Shown: positions 9,328 to 17,277, counted from the first letter of the stretch. The stretch is 64,000 nucleotides of DNA from Peptacetobacter sp900550335 (GCF_047528295.1 NZ_CP180001.1:1860001-1924000), one strand, 5' to 3'. A program made the numbers and translations. The notes: generated by a model not told the origin, from the letters alone.

Positions 9328-10275
9328 CTATAGCATACCATTCTTTTTAAATAAATGTATCCCTATAAGGATTATAAGTAGCATTATTCCAATTGTAATT
9401 GGGTAACCATAAGCCATACCAAGCTCTGGCATATATTTAAAGTTCATCCCATAAACACCCGTAATTATTGTAAGTGGTGCTGCTATTGCAGTTAGTATAG
9501 TCAATTTAGTTATAAGTGAATTTGTTTTTTCATTTATCTTTGAAGAATATATATCTAAAAGTTTATCTGCTAAATCTCTAGTGGCTATTGAAAACTCATA
9601 TAATTTATCGATTCCAAAATCTATCCCCTGCATATCATTATATTCTTCAAGCTCTACTTCTTTTAAGAATCTAACATCCTTGCTCACAGCATTGTCTGTT
9701 ATATAAATAAGAGGTCTTATATTTTTAACAACTTTTCTTGCAATCGCCCTTATTTTATTTATCTCCTCTATATGGCTACTATTTGTATTTTCCATCATAT
9801 CATCTTCTATATCCAAAATTCGCTCCTCTAACATCTCTACAAATTCAAATCCGTTCATTATATATTCTCTTATAATATACTGGTTTATCTTGTAAAGTAC
9901 ATATCTTGTGCTTTTTTCAGACTTAGCCCTATTTAAAATTAAATTTTTCATAAATTTATATATAAAACTTCCATCATCGGCCACAGTTAATATAAAATTA
10001 TCTGCTGTGTATATATGTGCCTCAAACTCTCTTATTTCATCATCTATGTATTCGAGAGATCTTAGAACCATAGAATCAAAGCTTTTATTTGGATTTATTC
10101 TTATAGAGTTATCAAAACTCATGCAATCTACAAAGGAATCTTCATTTATTCCTAAAATATCTTTAACTTCGCATACTTCATCAAATTTAGATAATATAAC
10201 ATAATCATTTTGCAAATTATAACTATCTCCAAATTTTTCTAAAATCCTATTGCTTTGTAATTCTAGTATTTTCAT
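9328..10275 (-). CDS. corA: CorA-family magnesium transporter
   Basis: Predicted CorA-type Mg2+/Co2+ channel, 315 residues. The long N-terminal cytoplasmic domain is helical and acidic. Two membrane helices lie at the C-terminus (about residues 255-275 and 285-307), with the family signature YGMNF at the end of the first and the loop residues MPEL between them. The final positively charged tail (KKNGML) is also typical. The ATG follows GGGGGAGATAG. It appears to be a single gene, divergent from the plus-strand gene at 10470. Confidence 0.92.
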   Translation of the reverse strand: MKILELQSNRILEKFGDSYNLQNDYVILSKFDEVCEVKDILGINEDSFVDCMSFDNSIRINPNKSFDSMVLRSLEYIDDEIREFEAHIYTADNFILTVADDGSFIYKFMKNLILNRAKSEKSTRYVLYKINQYIIREYIMNGFEFVEMLEERILDIEDDMMENTNSSHIEEINKIRAIARKVVKNIRPLIYITDNAVSKDVRFLKEVELEEYNDMQGIDFGIDKLYEFSIATRDLADKLLDIYSSKINEKTNSLITKLTILTAIAAPLTIITGVYGMNFKYMPELGMAYGYPITIGIMLLIILIGIHLFKKNGML

Positions 10276-10418
10276 CTATCTCCCCCACTTTTCAATAATA
10301 TTTTTATTGTTACTTTAAAGTATACCATATTGTCACCTATTACTGAAATTCGTTCTTTTTCTATTGATTATATCAGGTGGTTTAACAAGTTTTTTTCAAT
10401 TATTTTCAAAAAGTGTAG

Positions 10419-10424
10419 TATAAT
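10419..10424 (+). promoter_or_regulatory. Candidate -10 box for the gene at 10470
   Basis: TATAAT lies 46 bases upstream of the GAGGAG-preceded ATG at 10470. No convincing -35 box is seen at 17 bases, so this is only a likely promoter. The remaining gap between corA and this gene is AT-rich and shows nothing else. Confidence 0.45.
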
Positions 10425-10469
10425 AATAAATAAAATTAATTTAAATACATTATACGAGGAGTTGATAAA

Positions 10470-11207
10470 ATGCTTACCCAAAGTGAAAAAAATATTCTTT
10501 CATTTATAAAACCATTCGCTATAGATGATAGAAAGGTTTTGATGAGAGATAATTTTATAGATGAAAAGATAAAAAATATGAGTATAGATGAAATCAGAGA
10601 AACAGTACTTTCTCTAGGAGAAAAAGGGTATCTGTGTGCAAAGGAATTTATAACTGGAACTGTTATGATTATGGAAGTATATCAAAAAGGTCTTGAATAC
10701 GACCAGCCAGCAGATGAAATAGGTTCAATGCCAGAGTTTTCATTTAAAAGGGGCAATTTTGAAACTGAGGTAGAAAGTAAAAAATATAAATACACAACAC
10801 CTATAGAACATATAAAACAGTATAATGCTTTTGAAACAGAAGAGGATAAGAAGAAAGAAAATGAATATAAAAAACAGTATGATTATAGAAAACCAGTCGA
10901 ATATAAAAAACAGGAAGAGCCTGTAAATACTGCTAATTATAGTGATATAGAGGCTGCATCTTCTTATTATATAAATAAAAACACGGACTATTTAGATATA
11001 AAGAAGATGATTTTCGCCGACGATAGAATTTCTGAATCAGATCAGAAAAAGTTATTAAAACTAATAACATTAATTGAAACTATGACAGATAGCAATGTTC
11101 CTCTTCCAAAAGGAGCTTTTGTTGAATATGATGATGTTATTTGTAAATATAATTGGATTACAGATGTTATAGGTAGAACGCTTATGAATAAGTACTTCCT
11201 TGCATAA
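10470..11207 (+). CDS. Hypothetical protein, 245 residues
   Basis: Not recognised. The N-terminal 75 residues look like a compact helical domain (IDEIRETVLSLGEKGYLCAK resembles a winged-helix or DUF-type helix pair, but this is a guess). The centre (about 95-150) is a charged, low-complexity linker rich in Lys, Glu and Tyr with repeated YKKQ and YRKP units. The C-terminal third is again helical (SESDQKKLLKLITLIETMTD) and ends YNWITDVIGRTLMNKYFLA. No signal peptide or membrane helix. The start is set by GAGGAG seven bases before the ATG. It is followed by a 38-residue membrane peptide on the same strand. Confidence 0.75.
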   Translation: MLTQSEKNILSFIKPFAIDDRKVLMRDNFIDEKIKNMSIDEIRETVLSLGEKGYLCAKEFITGTVMIMEVYQKGLEYDQPADEIGSMPEFSFKRGNFETEVESKKYKYTTPIEHIKQYNAFETEEDKKKENEYKKQYDYRKPVEYKKQEEPVNTANYSDIEAASSYYINKNTDYLDIKKMIFADDRISESDQKKLLKLITLIETMTDSNVPLPKGAFVEYDDVICKYNWITDVIGRTLMNKYFLA

Positions 11208-11275
11208 TAGGAATTTTACTGCTTATTTGTTCTAAATTATCTTATGATATTATTCAAATATTAGGAGGGGATTTT

Positions 11276-11392
11276 ATGAAAAAATTTTTAGCATCTTTAA
11301 TTAAAACTTTATCTGTTTTAATGCTTGTATTTGTAATGATTCCTTCATTTATTATTCTTATTTTAAATTATGATAAAAGTAGAATGAAATAA
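11276..11392 (+). CDS. Small hydrophobic peptide, 38 residues
   Basis: Translates as MKKFLASLIKTLSVLMLVFV, then a short hydrophobic run and a charged tail NYDKSRMK. One membrane helix is predicted, with a Lys-rich N-terminus. A very strong AGGAGGGG stands six bases before the ATG, which is the main reason to call so short a gene. It lies 21 bases upstream of the oxidoreductase gene and may be translated from the same transcript. A leader-like or membrane-regulator role is possible; none can be assigned. Confidence 0.6.
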   Translation: MKKFLASLIKTLSVLMLVFVMIPSFIILILNYDKSRMK

Positions 11393-11413
11393 AAAATAAA
11401 AAGGAGATTTTCT

Positions 11414-12388
11414 ATGAAAAAATATAATTGGGCAACTTTAGGATGTGGCGTTATTGCCAATCAGCTTGCAGAAGCTATGATTTCTAGAGGAGATAGTTTA
11501 TACTCTGTTGCAAATCGTACTCATGAAAAAGCTTTAGATTTTGCCGCAAAATATGGAATCGAAAAAGTATACGATAAAATTGAGGATGTTTTTGATGATG
11601 AAAATGTGGATATAATCTACATATCTACTCCTCACAACACTCATATAGAATATTTGAGAAAGGCCTTAAAAGCTGGTAAACACGTTCTTTGTGAAAAATC
11701 AATTACATTAAACAGCGATGAATTAGATGAAGCTATTTCTCTTGCTAAGGAAAATCACGTCGTTTTAGCCGAGGCTATGACAATTTTCCACATGCCACTT
11801 TACAAAGAACTTAATAAAATAATAGAATCTGGAAAACTTGGAGATTTAAAGCTGATTCAGATGAATTTTGGAAGCTATAAAGAATACGACATGAGTAATA
11901 GATTTTTCAATAAAAATTTAGCAGGTGGTGCTATGCTAGATATTGGAGTTTATGCACTTTCATTTGTTAGATGGTTTATGAGCTCAAAACCTACAGAAAT
12001 TCTTTCTCAGGTTAAGTATGCTCCAACTGGTGTCGATGAGCAAGCTAGTATTCTTCTAAAAAACAAGGAAGAAGAAATGGCTACAGTGATATTATCTCTT
12101 CATGCAAAACAGCCTAAACGTGGAACTATCGCTTTTGATAAGGGATATGTTGAGATTTTTGAATATCCTAGAGGAGAGGAAGCTGTTATAACTTATACTG
12201 AAGATGGTAGCAAAGAAGTTATAAAATCTGGAGAAACTTCAAACGCATTATTGTATGAGGTTGAAGATATGGAAAAGGCATTAAATGGAAATCCTGAAGT
12301 AATGCACCTAAATTACACTAAAGATGTAATGGATATGATGACTGAAATTAGAAATGAATGGGGTATGAAATATCCTGAAGAAATGTAA
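11414..12388 (+). CDS. Gfo/Idh/MocA-family oxidoreductase
   Basis: NAD(P)-dependent dehydrogenase with two domains. The N-terminal Rossmann fold begins NWATLGCGVIANQLAEAM, followed by IIYISTPHNTHIEYLRKAL and AGKHVLCEKSITLN, where the EK pair is the family's catalytic motif. The second half is the substrate domain with GGAMLDIGVYALSFVRW, the conserved GxxxDxGxY block. Relatives include trans-dihydrobenzodiol and sugar dehydrogenases; the substrate cannot be fixed here. The ATG follows AAGGAG. A hairpin terminator stands just past the stop codon. Confidence 0.93.
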   Translation: MKKYNWATLGCGVIANQLAEAMISRGDSLYSVANRTHEKALDFAAKYGIEKVYDKIEDVFDDENVDIIYISTPHNTHIEYLRKALKAGKHVLCEKSITLNSDELDEAISLAKENHVVLAEAMTIFHMPLYKELNKIIESGKLGDLKLIQMNFGSYKEYDMSNRFFNKNLAGGAMLDIGVYALSFVRWFMSSKPTEILSQVKYAPTGVDEQASILLKNKEEEMATVILSLHAKQPKRGTIAFDKGYVEIFEYPRGEEAVITYTEDGSKEVIKSGETSNALLYEVEDMEKALNGNPEVMHLNYTKDVMDMMTEIRNEWGMKYPEEM

Positions 12389-12395
12389 TTTTAAC

Positions 12396-12427
12396 AAAAA
12401 GAGCTTCTAAGATAGAAGCTCTTTTTA
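12396..12427. terminator. Bidirectional terminator between the oxidoreductase and mazF
   Basis: A 9-bp perfect stem (GAGCTTCTA and TAGAAGCTC) has a 3-base loop, with A-runs on the left and T-runs on the right. It would stop both the plus-strand oxidoreductase transcript and the minus-strand mazEF transcript. Confidence 0.9.
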
Positions 12428-12446
12428 TATTATACTTTATTTTAAT

Positions 12447-12773
12447 CTATTCTATTGTAGAAACTAAAATATCTATAGCTTTTTCAACTAAATCATCTGG
12501 TGCTTTTTCTATAAATTTTACATTTCTTTTTGTTGGGTCAATTGTTCTAGCATGTTCACATAATATTACACCTGTTGTCTTGGTTCTATCATCAAGTGGC
12601 AGATGTAATGGAAAACCTTTATTAGTGTTTGTAATAGGCATTACTATTAAAAGCTTAGCAACTTTATTAAAAAAGTTATTACTAATAACAAGTGCTGGTC
12701 TAAATCCATGTTGTTCAACTCCTTTTACAGGATCTAAATCCAATTTGATTATATCGCCTCTATTAATCTTCAT
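12447..12773 (-). CDS. mazF: MazF/PemK-family mRNA interferase toxin
   Basis: Type II toxin that cleaves mRNA at short sequences. The 108-residue length and the PemK fold fit: INRGDIIKLDLDPVKGVEQH near the start, GFRPALVISNNFFNK (the RPALVIS motif), LIVMPITNT and GVILCEHARTID. It overlaps the end of the antitoxin gene by 11 bases, the usual translational coupling. Both stand between two hairpin terminators and have their own promoter, so the pair is an independent unit. Confidence 0.93.
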   Translation of the reverse strand: MKINRGDIIKLDLDPVKGVEQHGFRPALVISNNFFNKVAKLLIVMPITNTNKGFPLHLPLDDRTKTTGVILCEHARTIDPTKRNVKFIEKAPDDLVEKAIDILVSTIE

Positions 12774-13038
12774 ACTCTATAACCTCCTGACCTACACTTT
12801 CTCCCCAATAAATTTCTGAAGGTTCATAATCTGACATATCATAATCTTTAAAAAGCTCTTCTATTGGTATAACATTTGGGCGTCTACTTTCTTTTATAAC
12901 AGGTTTTAAACTTAATTTACCATCTTGTATATCAACTTCAACTTCTTCATTTTCTCCCCAACCTAATTGATTTAATATCTCTTTTGAAAGTCTTATACCT
13001 TGGCTATTTCCCCATTTACTAACTAATAATGTTTTCAT
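12763..13038 (-). CDS. mazE: MazE-type antitoxin (AbrB-like fold)
   Basis: Antitoxin that binds MazF and represses its own operon. The N-terminus VSKWGNSQGIRLSKEILNQL is the classic MazE swapped-hairpin DNA-binding motif. The C-terminal half is acidic and likely unfolded (KDYDMSDYEPSEIYWGES), as expected for a toxin-binding tail. The ATG at 13038 is chosen because GGAGGTG lies six bases upstream; the apparent in-frame TTG further up falls inside that ribosome site. The length becomes 91 residues. Confidence 0.92.
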   Translation of the reverse strand: MKTLLVSKWGNSQGIRLSKEILNQLGWGENEEVEVDIQDGKLSLKPVIKESRRPNVIPIEELFKDYDMSDYEPSEIYWGESVGQEVIEYED

Positions 13039-13070
13039 ATACAACACCTCCAATAATTATATTTCTATAT

Positions 13071-13102
13071 CAAGTATATACTTTGTATATACTTGATGTC
13101 AA
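13071..13102 (-). promoter_or_regulatory. mazEF promoter with palindromic operator
   Basis: On the minus strand, TTGACA (13097-13102) and TATACT (13073-13078) are 18 bases apart. A perfect 10-bp inverted repeat, CAAGTATATA and TATATACTTG with a 5-base spacer (13071-13095), covers the spacer and the -10 box. MazE-MazF autorepression at such palindromes is known; binding here is inferred. Confidence 0.75.
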
Positions 13103-13152
13103 TATTTATTCAATAATTATTTTAAATCGTATATTATTATTTATTAAATTCA

Positions 13153-13188
13153 AAAAGACTGCTACAAAATTTTGTAACAGTCTTTTTT
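13153..13188. terminator. Terminator downstream of ftsH
   Basis: A near-perfect stem (AAAGACTG and CAGTCTTT extended by TACAAAA/TTTTGTA) has T-rich flanks on both sides. It lies about 20 bases past the ftsH stop codon and separates ftsH from mazEF. Confidence 0.88.
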
Positions 13189-13208
13189 ATATATTTTAGT
13201 TTTGGATT

Positions 13209-15098
13209 TTAGTTTTCTTCTTTATTTGTAGATTCTTCATTTTTAGACTCTTGTACTTCTGCTGGAGCTTTTGCTTTTTCTGGATCTTCATTGTTTAATA
13301 TCCGCATGAATTCGTCTCCAGTTATTGTTTCTTTTTCTAGTAGGTAATCTGCTAATTCGTGAAGTTTATCTATATTGTCATTAAGTATCTGAGTTGCTTT
13401 TTTGTGGCAAGCTCCAACTAAAGCTATTACCTCTTTGTCTATTTTTGCTGCTGTTTCTGCTGAGCAAGCTAGTGAAGTATCTCCACCTAAGTACCGGTTG
13501 TTTAGAGTTTCAAGTGCAACCATTCCAAACTCTTCACTCATACCGAATCTTGTTATCATTGCTCTAGCTATTCTAGTAGCCTGTTCTATATCGTTTGATG
13601 CTCCTGATGTGCACATATTGAAGATTATTTCTTCTGCTGCACGTCCACCAGTGAATGTTGTTATCTTATCTATTGCTTCTTCTTTAGACATTAGCACTTT
13701 TTCGCCTTCTTCAACCTGCATTGTATATCCAAGTGCTCCTGAAGTTCTCGGAATTATTGTTATCTTGTGAACTGGTGCTGAATGTTTATTGATAGCTGCA
13801 ACAAGTGCATGACCAATTTCGTGGTATGCGATAATTTTCTTTTCTTTTGGACTTATAACTGCGCCTTTTCTCTGGTAACCAGCGATTATTGTTTCGACAG
13901 CTTCTTCTAAGTCCATCTGTTCGACTTTCTTTCTACCATCTCTAACTGCTCTAAGTGCAGCTTCGTTTACTATATTTGCAAGTTCTGCACCAGATGCTCC
14001 TGATGTAGCTCTTGCAATTTCGTTGAAATCTATATTTTCATCGTATTTAACTGCTTTTGCATGTACTTTAAGTATCGCTTCTCTACCATTTAAGTCTGGT
14101 AATTCAACTGGAACTCTTCTATCAAATCTACCTGGTCTTAAAAGTGCTTTATCAAGACTTTCTGGTCTATTTGTAGCTGCAAGTATTACAACTCCTACTC
14201 CACCATCAAATCCGTCCATTTCGCTAAGTAACTGGTTAAGAGTCTGTTCTCTTTCGTCATTTCCTCCCATACCATTAGCTCCATCTCTTTTCTTACCTAT
14301 CGCATCTATTTCGTCTATAAATACTATACAAGGTGCTTTTTCCTTAGCCTGTTTGAATAAATCTCTTACTCTAGCAGCACCCATACCTACGAACATTTCG
14401 ATAAATTCAGATCCTGAAATTGAGAAGAATGGAACTCCTGCTTCACCTGCAACAGCTTTTGCAAGAAGTGTTTTACCTGTACCTGGAGGTCCAACTAAAA
14501 GTGCACCTTTAGGCATCTGAGCACCGATTTCTCTATACTTAGCTGGGTTGTGAAGATAATCTACTATCTCAGTTAAAGCTTCTTTTGCTTCATCCTGACC
14601 AGCTACATCTGAAAATCTCTTTCCACTCTGTGCAGGAACATAAACTTTTGCGTTTGATTTACCAAACTGCATAGAATTTCCGCCCATTTTTTTAGAAAGG
14701 TTTCTCATCATTAAATTACCTAGCATACCTAAAATTGCAAATGGTAATATCCAAGTAAGTAAGAAATTCATAAGTGGAGAGTTTTCTCTAGGAATTTCCT
14801 TACTGAATGATACATTCTTTTCATTTAATTTTTTGATTAAATCTGGATCATCCATATTACCTGTCACGTATATATTTCTATCGTCTTTTTTCTTAGGCTC
14901 TATAGATATTTTGTCGTCGTCTAAATCAACTGTTTTTATCTCGTTTTTTTCTAACATCTGCTCAAATTTGCTGTAAGTTATCTCAACAGTCTGTCTTTCC
15001 ATCATACTTGGAAATACAAGTACATTAAGAAGCATTACGAAAAGCATCATCATAGCATAATAATAGAAAATCGATCTCTTCGGTTTCTTTGGTTCCAT
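13209..15098 (-). CDS. ftsH: ATP-dependent zinc metalloprotease FtsH
   Basis: Membrane-bound AAA+ protease for quality control of membrane and regulatory proteins. Two membrane helices lie at about residues 10-30 and 108-130, with an extracytoplasmic domain between them. The AAA module carries GPPGTGKTLLAKAVAGEAG (Walker A), CIVFIDEIDAIG (Walker B) and RPGRFDRRVPVELPD (second region of homology). The zinc site is HEIGH, a conservative variant of the common HEAGH, followed further on by the distal Asp region. The C-terminus is Lys/Glu-rich. At 629 residues it is normal length. The prophage lies upstream of its promoter. Confidence 0.97.
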   Translation of the reverse strand: MEPKKPKRSIFYYYAMMMLFVMLLNVLVFPSMMERQTVEITYSKFEQMLEKNEIKTVDLDDDKISIEPKKKDDRNIYVTGNMDDPDLIKKLNEKNVSFSKEIPRENSPLMNFLLTWILPFAILGMLGNLMMRNLSKKMGGNSMQFGKSNAKVYVPAQSGKRFSDVAGQDEAKEALTEIVDYLHNPAKYREIGAQMPKGALLVGPPGTGKTLLAKAVAGEAGVPFFSISGSEFIEMFVGMGAARVRDLFKQAKEKAPCIVFIDEIDAIGKKRDGANGMGGNDEREQTLNQLLSEMDGFDGGVGVVILAATNRPESLDKALLRPGRFDRRVPVELPDLNGREAILKVHAKAVKYDENIDFNEIARATSGASGAELANIVNEAALRAVRDGRKKVEQMDLEEAVETIIAGYQRKGAVISPKEKKIIAYHEIGHALVAAINKHSAPVHKITIIPRTSGALGYTMQVEEGEKVLMSKEEAIDKITTFTGGRAAEEIIFNMCTSGASNDIEQATRIARAMITRFGMSEEFGMVALETLNNRYLGGDTSLACSAETAAKIDKEVIALVGACHKKATQILNDNIDKLHELADYLLEKETITGDEFMRILNNEDPEKAKAPAEVQESKNEESTNKEEN

Positions 15099-15277
15099 TT
15101 ATCCATACCTCCATTTTTTTATTCCTAAGTTAATAAATACCCTAAAATTTTTAGGATAATCTATTTACCTTTATTTTTTGGTATTATTTTATCAATCTAA
15201 ATTATAAAAATTCGTTATTTTTATTATTTATTAAGAATTGATAAGTTTTATACCTGTTTTTACTATTTTTATAAAAG

Positions 15278-15307
15278 ATTATATCTTTATTTTATCATAG
15301 CATACAA
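15278..15307 (-). promoter_or_regulatory. Candidate ftsH promoter
   Basis: On the minus strand, TTGTAT (15302-15307) and TATAAT (15278-15283) are 18 bases apart, about 180 bases upstream of the ftsH ATG. The rest of the stretch between the promoter and ftsH is AT-rich with no ORF. Confidence 0.55.
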
Positions 15308-15435
15308 TTCTTAACTCTATCTTAACTGAAAGTGTTAATATAATATTTTTTTATATTAAATATTGCTAAATTAAGTTATTTTTTTATAATTTATATAAAT
15401 ATAATATTATATTGTATTATATCATATTTATAATT

Positions 15436-15456
15436 CCGTCGGAAAAATGTCGGAAA
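15436..15456. other. Candidate left attachment site (attL)
   Basis: The sequence CGGAAAAATGTCGGAA (15440-15455) matches 51420-51435 except for one base. It is preceded by TTCCGT, making an inverted arrangement with CGGAA. All phage-like genes lie to its right and ftsH to its left. Confidence 0.6.
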
Positions 15457-15487
15457 AAAGACTGCCTTTAATTAGACAGTCTTTTTC
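15456..15487. terminator. Bidirectional terminator at the prophage edge
   Basis: The arms AAAGACTG and CAGTCTTT with T-rich flanks form a hairpin directly beside the att candidate. It would insulate the prophage lysogenic operon from the ftsH promoter region. Confidence 0.75.
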
Positions 15488-15536
15488 TATTTGCTAAAAT
15501 GAATATATTATTTTTGAATAAATTTAACAAAAACAC

Positions 15537-15565
15537 TTGACTATTGAACCCCAATACAGTATAAT
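15537..15565 (+). promoter_or_regulatory. Near-consensus promoter of the left-end prophage operon
   Basis: TTGACT (15537-15542) and TATAAT (15560-15565) are 17 bases apart, the best sigma-A-type promoter seen in the window. The spacer holds a small inverted repeat, TATTG-aaccc-CAATA, that could bind a regulator. GGGGG ribosome site and first ATG follow within 30 bases. Confidence 0.8.
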
Positions 15566-15591
15566 ATAATTAAAGAAAGGGGGTGATAAAA

Positions 15592-15714
15592 ATGAGCAGA
15601 AAAAAAAGAAAACAAGAAGATTTCGAATACAAAACAGCGAGATTTAGCTTTTGGACATCTATAATCTCATTAATAACTAGTCTAATTGGATTAATAAAAC
15701 TCCTAACAGACTAA
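15592..15714 (+). CDS. Small basic/hydrophobic prophage protein, 40 residues
   Basis: The N-terminus is highly charged (MSRKKRKQEDFEYKTARFSF) and is followed by one hydrophobic helix (WTSIISLITSLIGLIKLLTD). AAAGGGGGTG lies seven bases before the ATG. It is first in a plus-strand operon placed at the prophage edge, opposite to the late genes, so it is probably made in the lysogen. Not recognised; a membrane regulator or a small toxin are both possible. Confidence 0.6.
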   Translation: MSRKKRKQEDFEYKTARFSFWTSIISLITSLIGLIKLLTD

Positions 15715-15721
15715 CTCAATC

Positions 15722-15749
15722 GGTAGAGGGACTGACCCTCCCTCTACCA
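15722..15749 (+). other. Perfect hairpin between two small ORFs
   Basis: GGTAGAGGG and CCCTCTACC form a 9-bp stem with a loop of about 9 bases. There is no clean T-run after it, so it may be an mRNA-stability or attenuating structure rather than a full terminator. Confidence 0.6.
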
Positions 15750-15816
15750 TTAATAAAATCTTATTTGTTTTCTTTACATCATTATAACATATATATCTTA
15801 ATAGGAGGTGTTTTTA

Positions 15817-15915
15817 ATGAGTAAATTATCAAAAATATTGTTTGCAACAGCTGCAATAAGCGTATTAAATTTAATTATAACTATAATAAACATTTATATT
15901 ATATTTAATCATTAG
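15817..15915 (+). CDS. Small membrane peptide, 32 residues
   Basis: Sequence begins MSKLSKILFATAAISVLNLI and ends with an Ile-rich helix and FNH. It is a single predicted membrane helix. AGGAGGTG lies seven bases before the ATG, and the TAG stop overlaps the ribosome site (TAGGAGG) of the AbrB-like gene, which argues that both are translated from one mRNA. Not recognised. Confidence 0.6.
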   Translation: MSKLSKILFATAAISVLNLIITIINIYIIFNH

Positions 15916-15926
15916 GAGGATTTAAA

Positions 15927-16118
15927 ATGGAAAAAACTAAAAGAAATATAATGATGCAAAAAGCTGGTGGAAATGCTGGTAAAAATTCAGTAGGATATAG
16001 AATATCTTTACCAGCTCAGATGGTTCGTGATTTAGGTGTTACACCTGAAGACAGGGCTGTTCTTCTTTATATGGAAGATGGAAAACTTATAATCGAAAAA
16101 GACCACTCTGAAGAATAA
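15927..16118 (+). CDS. AbrB/SpoVT-like DNA-binding protein
   Basis: 63 residues with a swapped-hairpin AbrB fold: VGYRISLPAQMVRDLGVTPE then RAVLLYMEDGKLIIEK. Proteins of this type are transition-state regulators or antitoxins. Its gene is coupled to the small membrane ORF upstream and followed by a strong terminator, so the three small genes form one operon at the left prophage edge. Possible roles are autoregulation of that operon, an antitoxin for one of the small hydrophobic peptides, or control of host genes; none is proven by sequence. Confidence 0.8.
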   Translation: MEKTKRNIMMQKAGGNAGKNSVGYRISLPAQMVRDLGVTPEDRAVLLYMEDGKLIIEKDHSEE

Positions 16119-16123
16119 AAAAA

Positions 16124-16158
16124 TAGGGCGAAGGAATTTAATTTCCCTCGCCCATTTT
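16124..16158 (+). terminator. Terminator of the left-end prophage operon
   Basis: GGGCGAaGGAAtTT and its partner ending CCCTCGCCC form a long stem followed by ATTTTTATA. The AT-rich gap from here to 16300 holds one more short hairpin (16195-16214) but no gene; it may end the minus-strand lysis transcript. Confidence 0.85.
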
Positions 16159-16300
16159 TATAAATATTGAGATTTTTTTAGATTTTTAAACACTATAGGA
16201 CCTCTCCCATAGTTGTTTACTGTTATAATATATTATTTTGGACTATTATATTTTCTTTCTTTTAGATTATTTTATTTTTTATATTTTGTACCTTTTACAA

Positions 16301-16501
16301 CTATAATAATTTAGCTGCGTTTTTAAATGTCTGGAATCTATTAGCATCTTCTGATTTACCGCCTATCTGAACAACTTCTTTTGCTTTTAATCCAGACACT
16401 TTGAAATCTGTTTCTTTCATCACAGGACACTTATATTTCTGAGCAACTATAACTGCAGCAAACACATCAGCATCACCATGATAAAGTACTACCTTATCCA
16501 T
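16301..16501 (-). CDS. Internal translation start giving the endolysin C-terminal domain alone
   Basis: GGAGGTG (16508-16514) stands six bases before an in-frame ATG at 16501, inside the endolysin gene. Translation from it would give a 66-residue product that is exactly the C-terminal domain. In the clostridial endolysins CTP1L and CD27L, a secondary start of this kind yields a C-terminal partner for the full-length enzyme. The ribosome site is seen; its use here is inferred. Confidence 0.7.
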   Translation of the reverse strand: MDKVVLYHGDADVFAAVIVAQKYKCPVMKETDFKVSGLKAKEVVQIGGKSEDANRFQTFKNAAKLL

Positions 16502-17047
16502 ATCAAACACCTCCTTTTTACTTGGAGCTGATAATTCTTTTTTAAACCAGTTCCAATCATACCCAAATTTTTTGTGATTCATATTGTATGGACAGTCTTT
16601 ACCAGTCCAATCTTTATGTCTTACAACCCTACTTATAGGAATGTTATAAGCTTTCATCAAAACTCTTACAAGCTCTATTGCATTTAGATATGCTTGTTTC
16701 TGTTTGGCTCCATTACCTCTCTGAGATATTTCTATCCCTATGCTCTTACCATTACCAGTAGCATTTCCTGCATGCCATGCCTTTTTATTAGTAGCAACTG
16801 CTTGTATTATCTCAGTATCATCAATTGAAAAATGCCATGATGCTTTTGCATTGCTACCATTTCTATTATTATTTTTTAGATAGTTGTGCTGATTTTTAGC
16901 TGGTGCATCATTACCAGTATCATGTATTGTAATGTAGCTTGGAGACATAGAGCCTCCTGGTATGCATCTTCCTGATGGAAGAATATCAACTGTTACCTTA
17001 GCACTACCTAACTTTTTATCAGTTATTTTTCCTGAGCTTACACCCAT
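16301..17047 (-). CDS. Phage endolysin: N-acetylmuramoyl-L-alanine amidase with C-terminal domain
   Basis: Cuts the amide bond between muramic acid and the stem peptide for lysis. Residues about 20-170 are an Amidase_2 domain: SYITIHDTGND (first zinc His), WHFSIDDTEIIQAV, WHAGNATGNGKSIGIEISQ and VVRHKDWTGKDCPY (later zinc ligands). Residues about 183-248 form a separate domain (MDKVVLYHGDADVFAAVIVA, then VVQIGG), resembling the C-terminal domain of clostridial phage endolysins such as CD27L and CTP1L. Between the two, a strong ribosome site precedes an internal Met. The gene overlaps the holin stop by one base. Confidence 0.92.
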   Translation of the reverse strand: MGVSSGKITDKKLGSAKVTVDILPSGRCIPGGSMSPSYITIHDTGNDAPAKNQHNYLKNNNRNGSNAKASWHFSIDDTEIIQAVATNKKAWHAGNATGNGKSIGIEISQRGNGAKQKQAYLNAIELVRVLMKAYNIPISRVVRHKDWTGKDCPYNMNHKKFGYDWNWFKKELSAPSKKEVFDMDKVVLYHGDADVFAAVIVAQKYKCPVMKETDFKVSGLKAKEVVQIGGKSEDANRFQTFKNAAKLL

Positions 17048-17277
17048 TATTTACTCACCTTCTTGTCTTTTATTCCTGGAGTTGTTGGGTCAGTGAATAC
17101 TCCAACTACCGCCATTATTATAGTTACTAGCATGTATGGATTTTTTATAACCTCTACTATATTGTTAAAAAGTATATCCCAACTAGTTATACTTGCAGGA
17201 TCTATTCCTGCAGCAGTTAAAACTATACCTACTATACCTATCCAGAAACCTACATTTTTAAATCTATTAGTATTCAT
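17047..17277 (-). CDS. Phage holin, phi-LC3 family
   Basis: Small membrane protein that opens the cell membrane for the endolysin. From the ATG at 17277 the protein begins MNTNRFKNVGFWIGIVGIVL, a motif order typical of phi-LC3 holins, with a second helix at PYMLVTIIMAVVGVF and the ending TDPTTPGIKD. The ATG at 17277 is preferred because AGGAGG is 12 bases upstream; the upstream candidates overlap that site. It overlaps the preceding glucosaminidase gene by 11 bases and touches the endolysin start. Confidence 0.9.
   Translation of the reverse strand: MNTNRFKNVGFWIGIVGIVLTAAGIDPASITSWDILFNNIVEVIKNPYMLVTIIMAVVGVFTDPTTPGIKDKKVSK

Noticed and set aside
14023..14520. Long plus-strand reading frame opposite ftsH
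   Set aside because: It mirrors the AAA domain codons of ftsH, has no ribosome site and encodes a low-complexity Ser/Pro/Leu-rich product.
16215..16235. Extended -10-like TGTTATAAT on the plus strand downstream of the AbrB operon
   Set aside because: No -35 box, no ORF behind it, and it would read antisense into the endolysin; too weak to list as a promoter.
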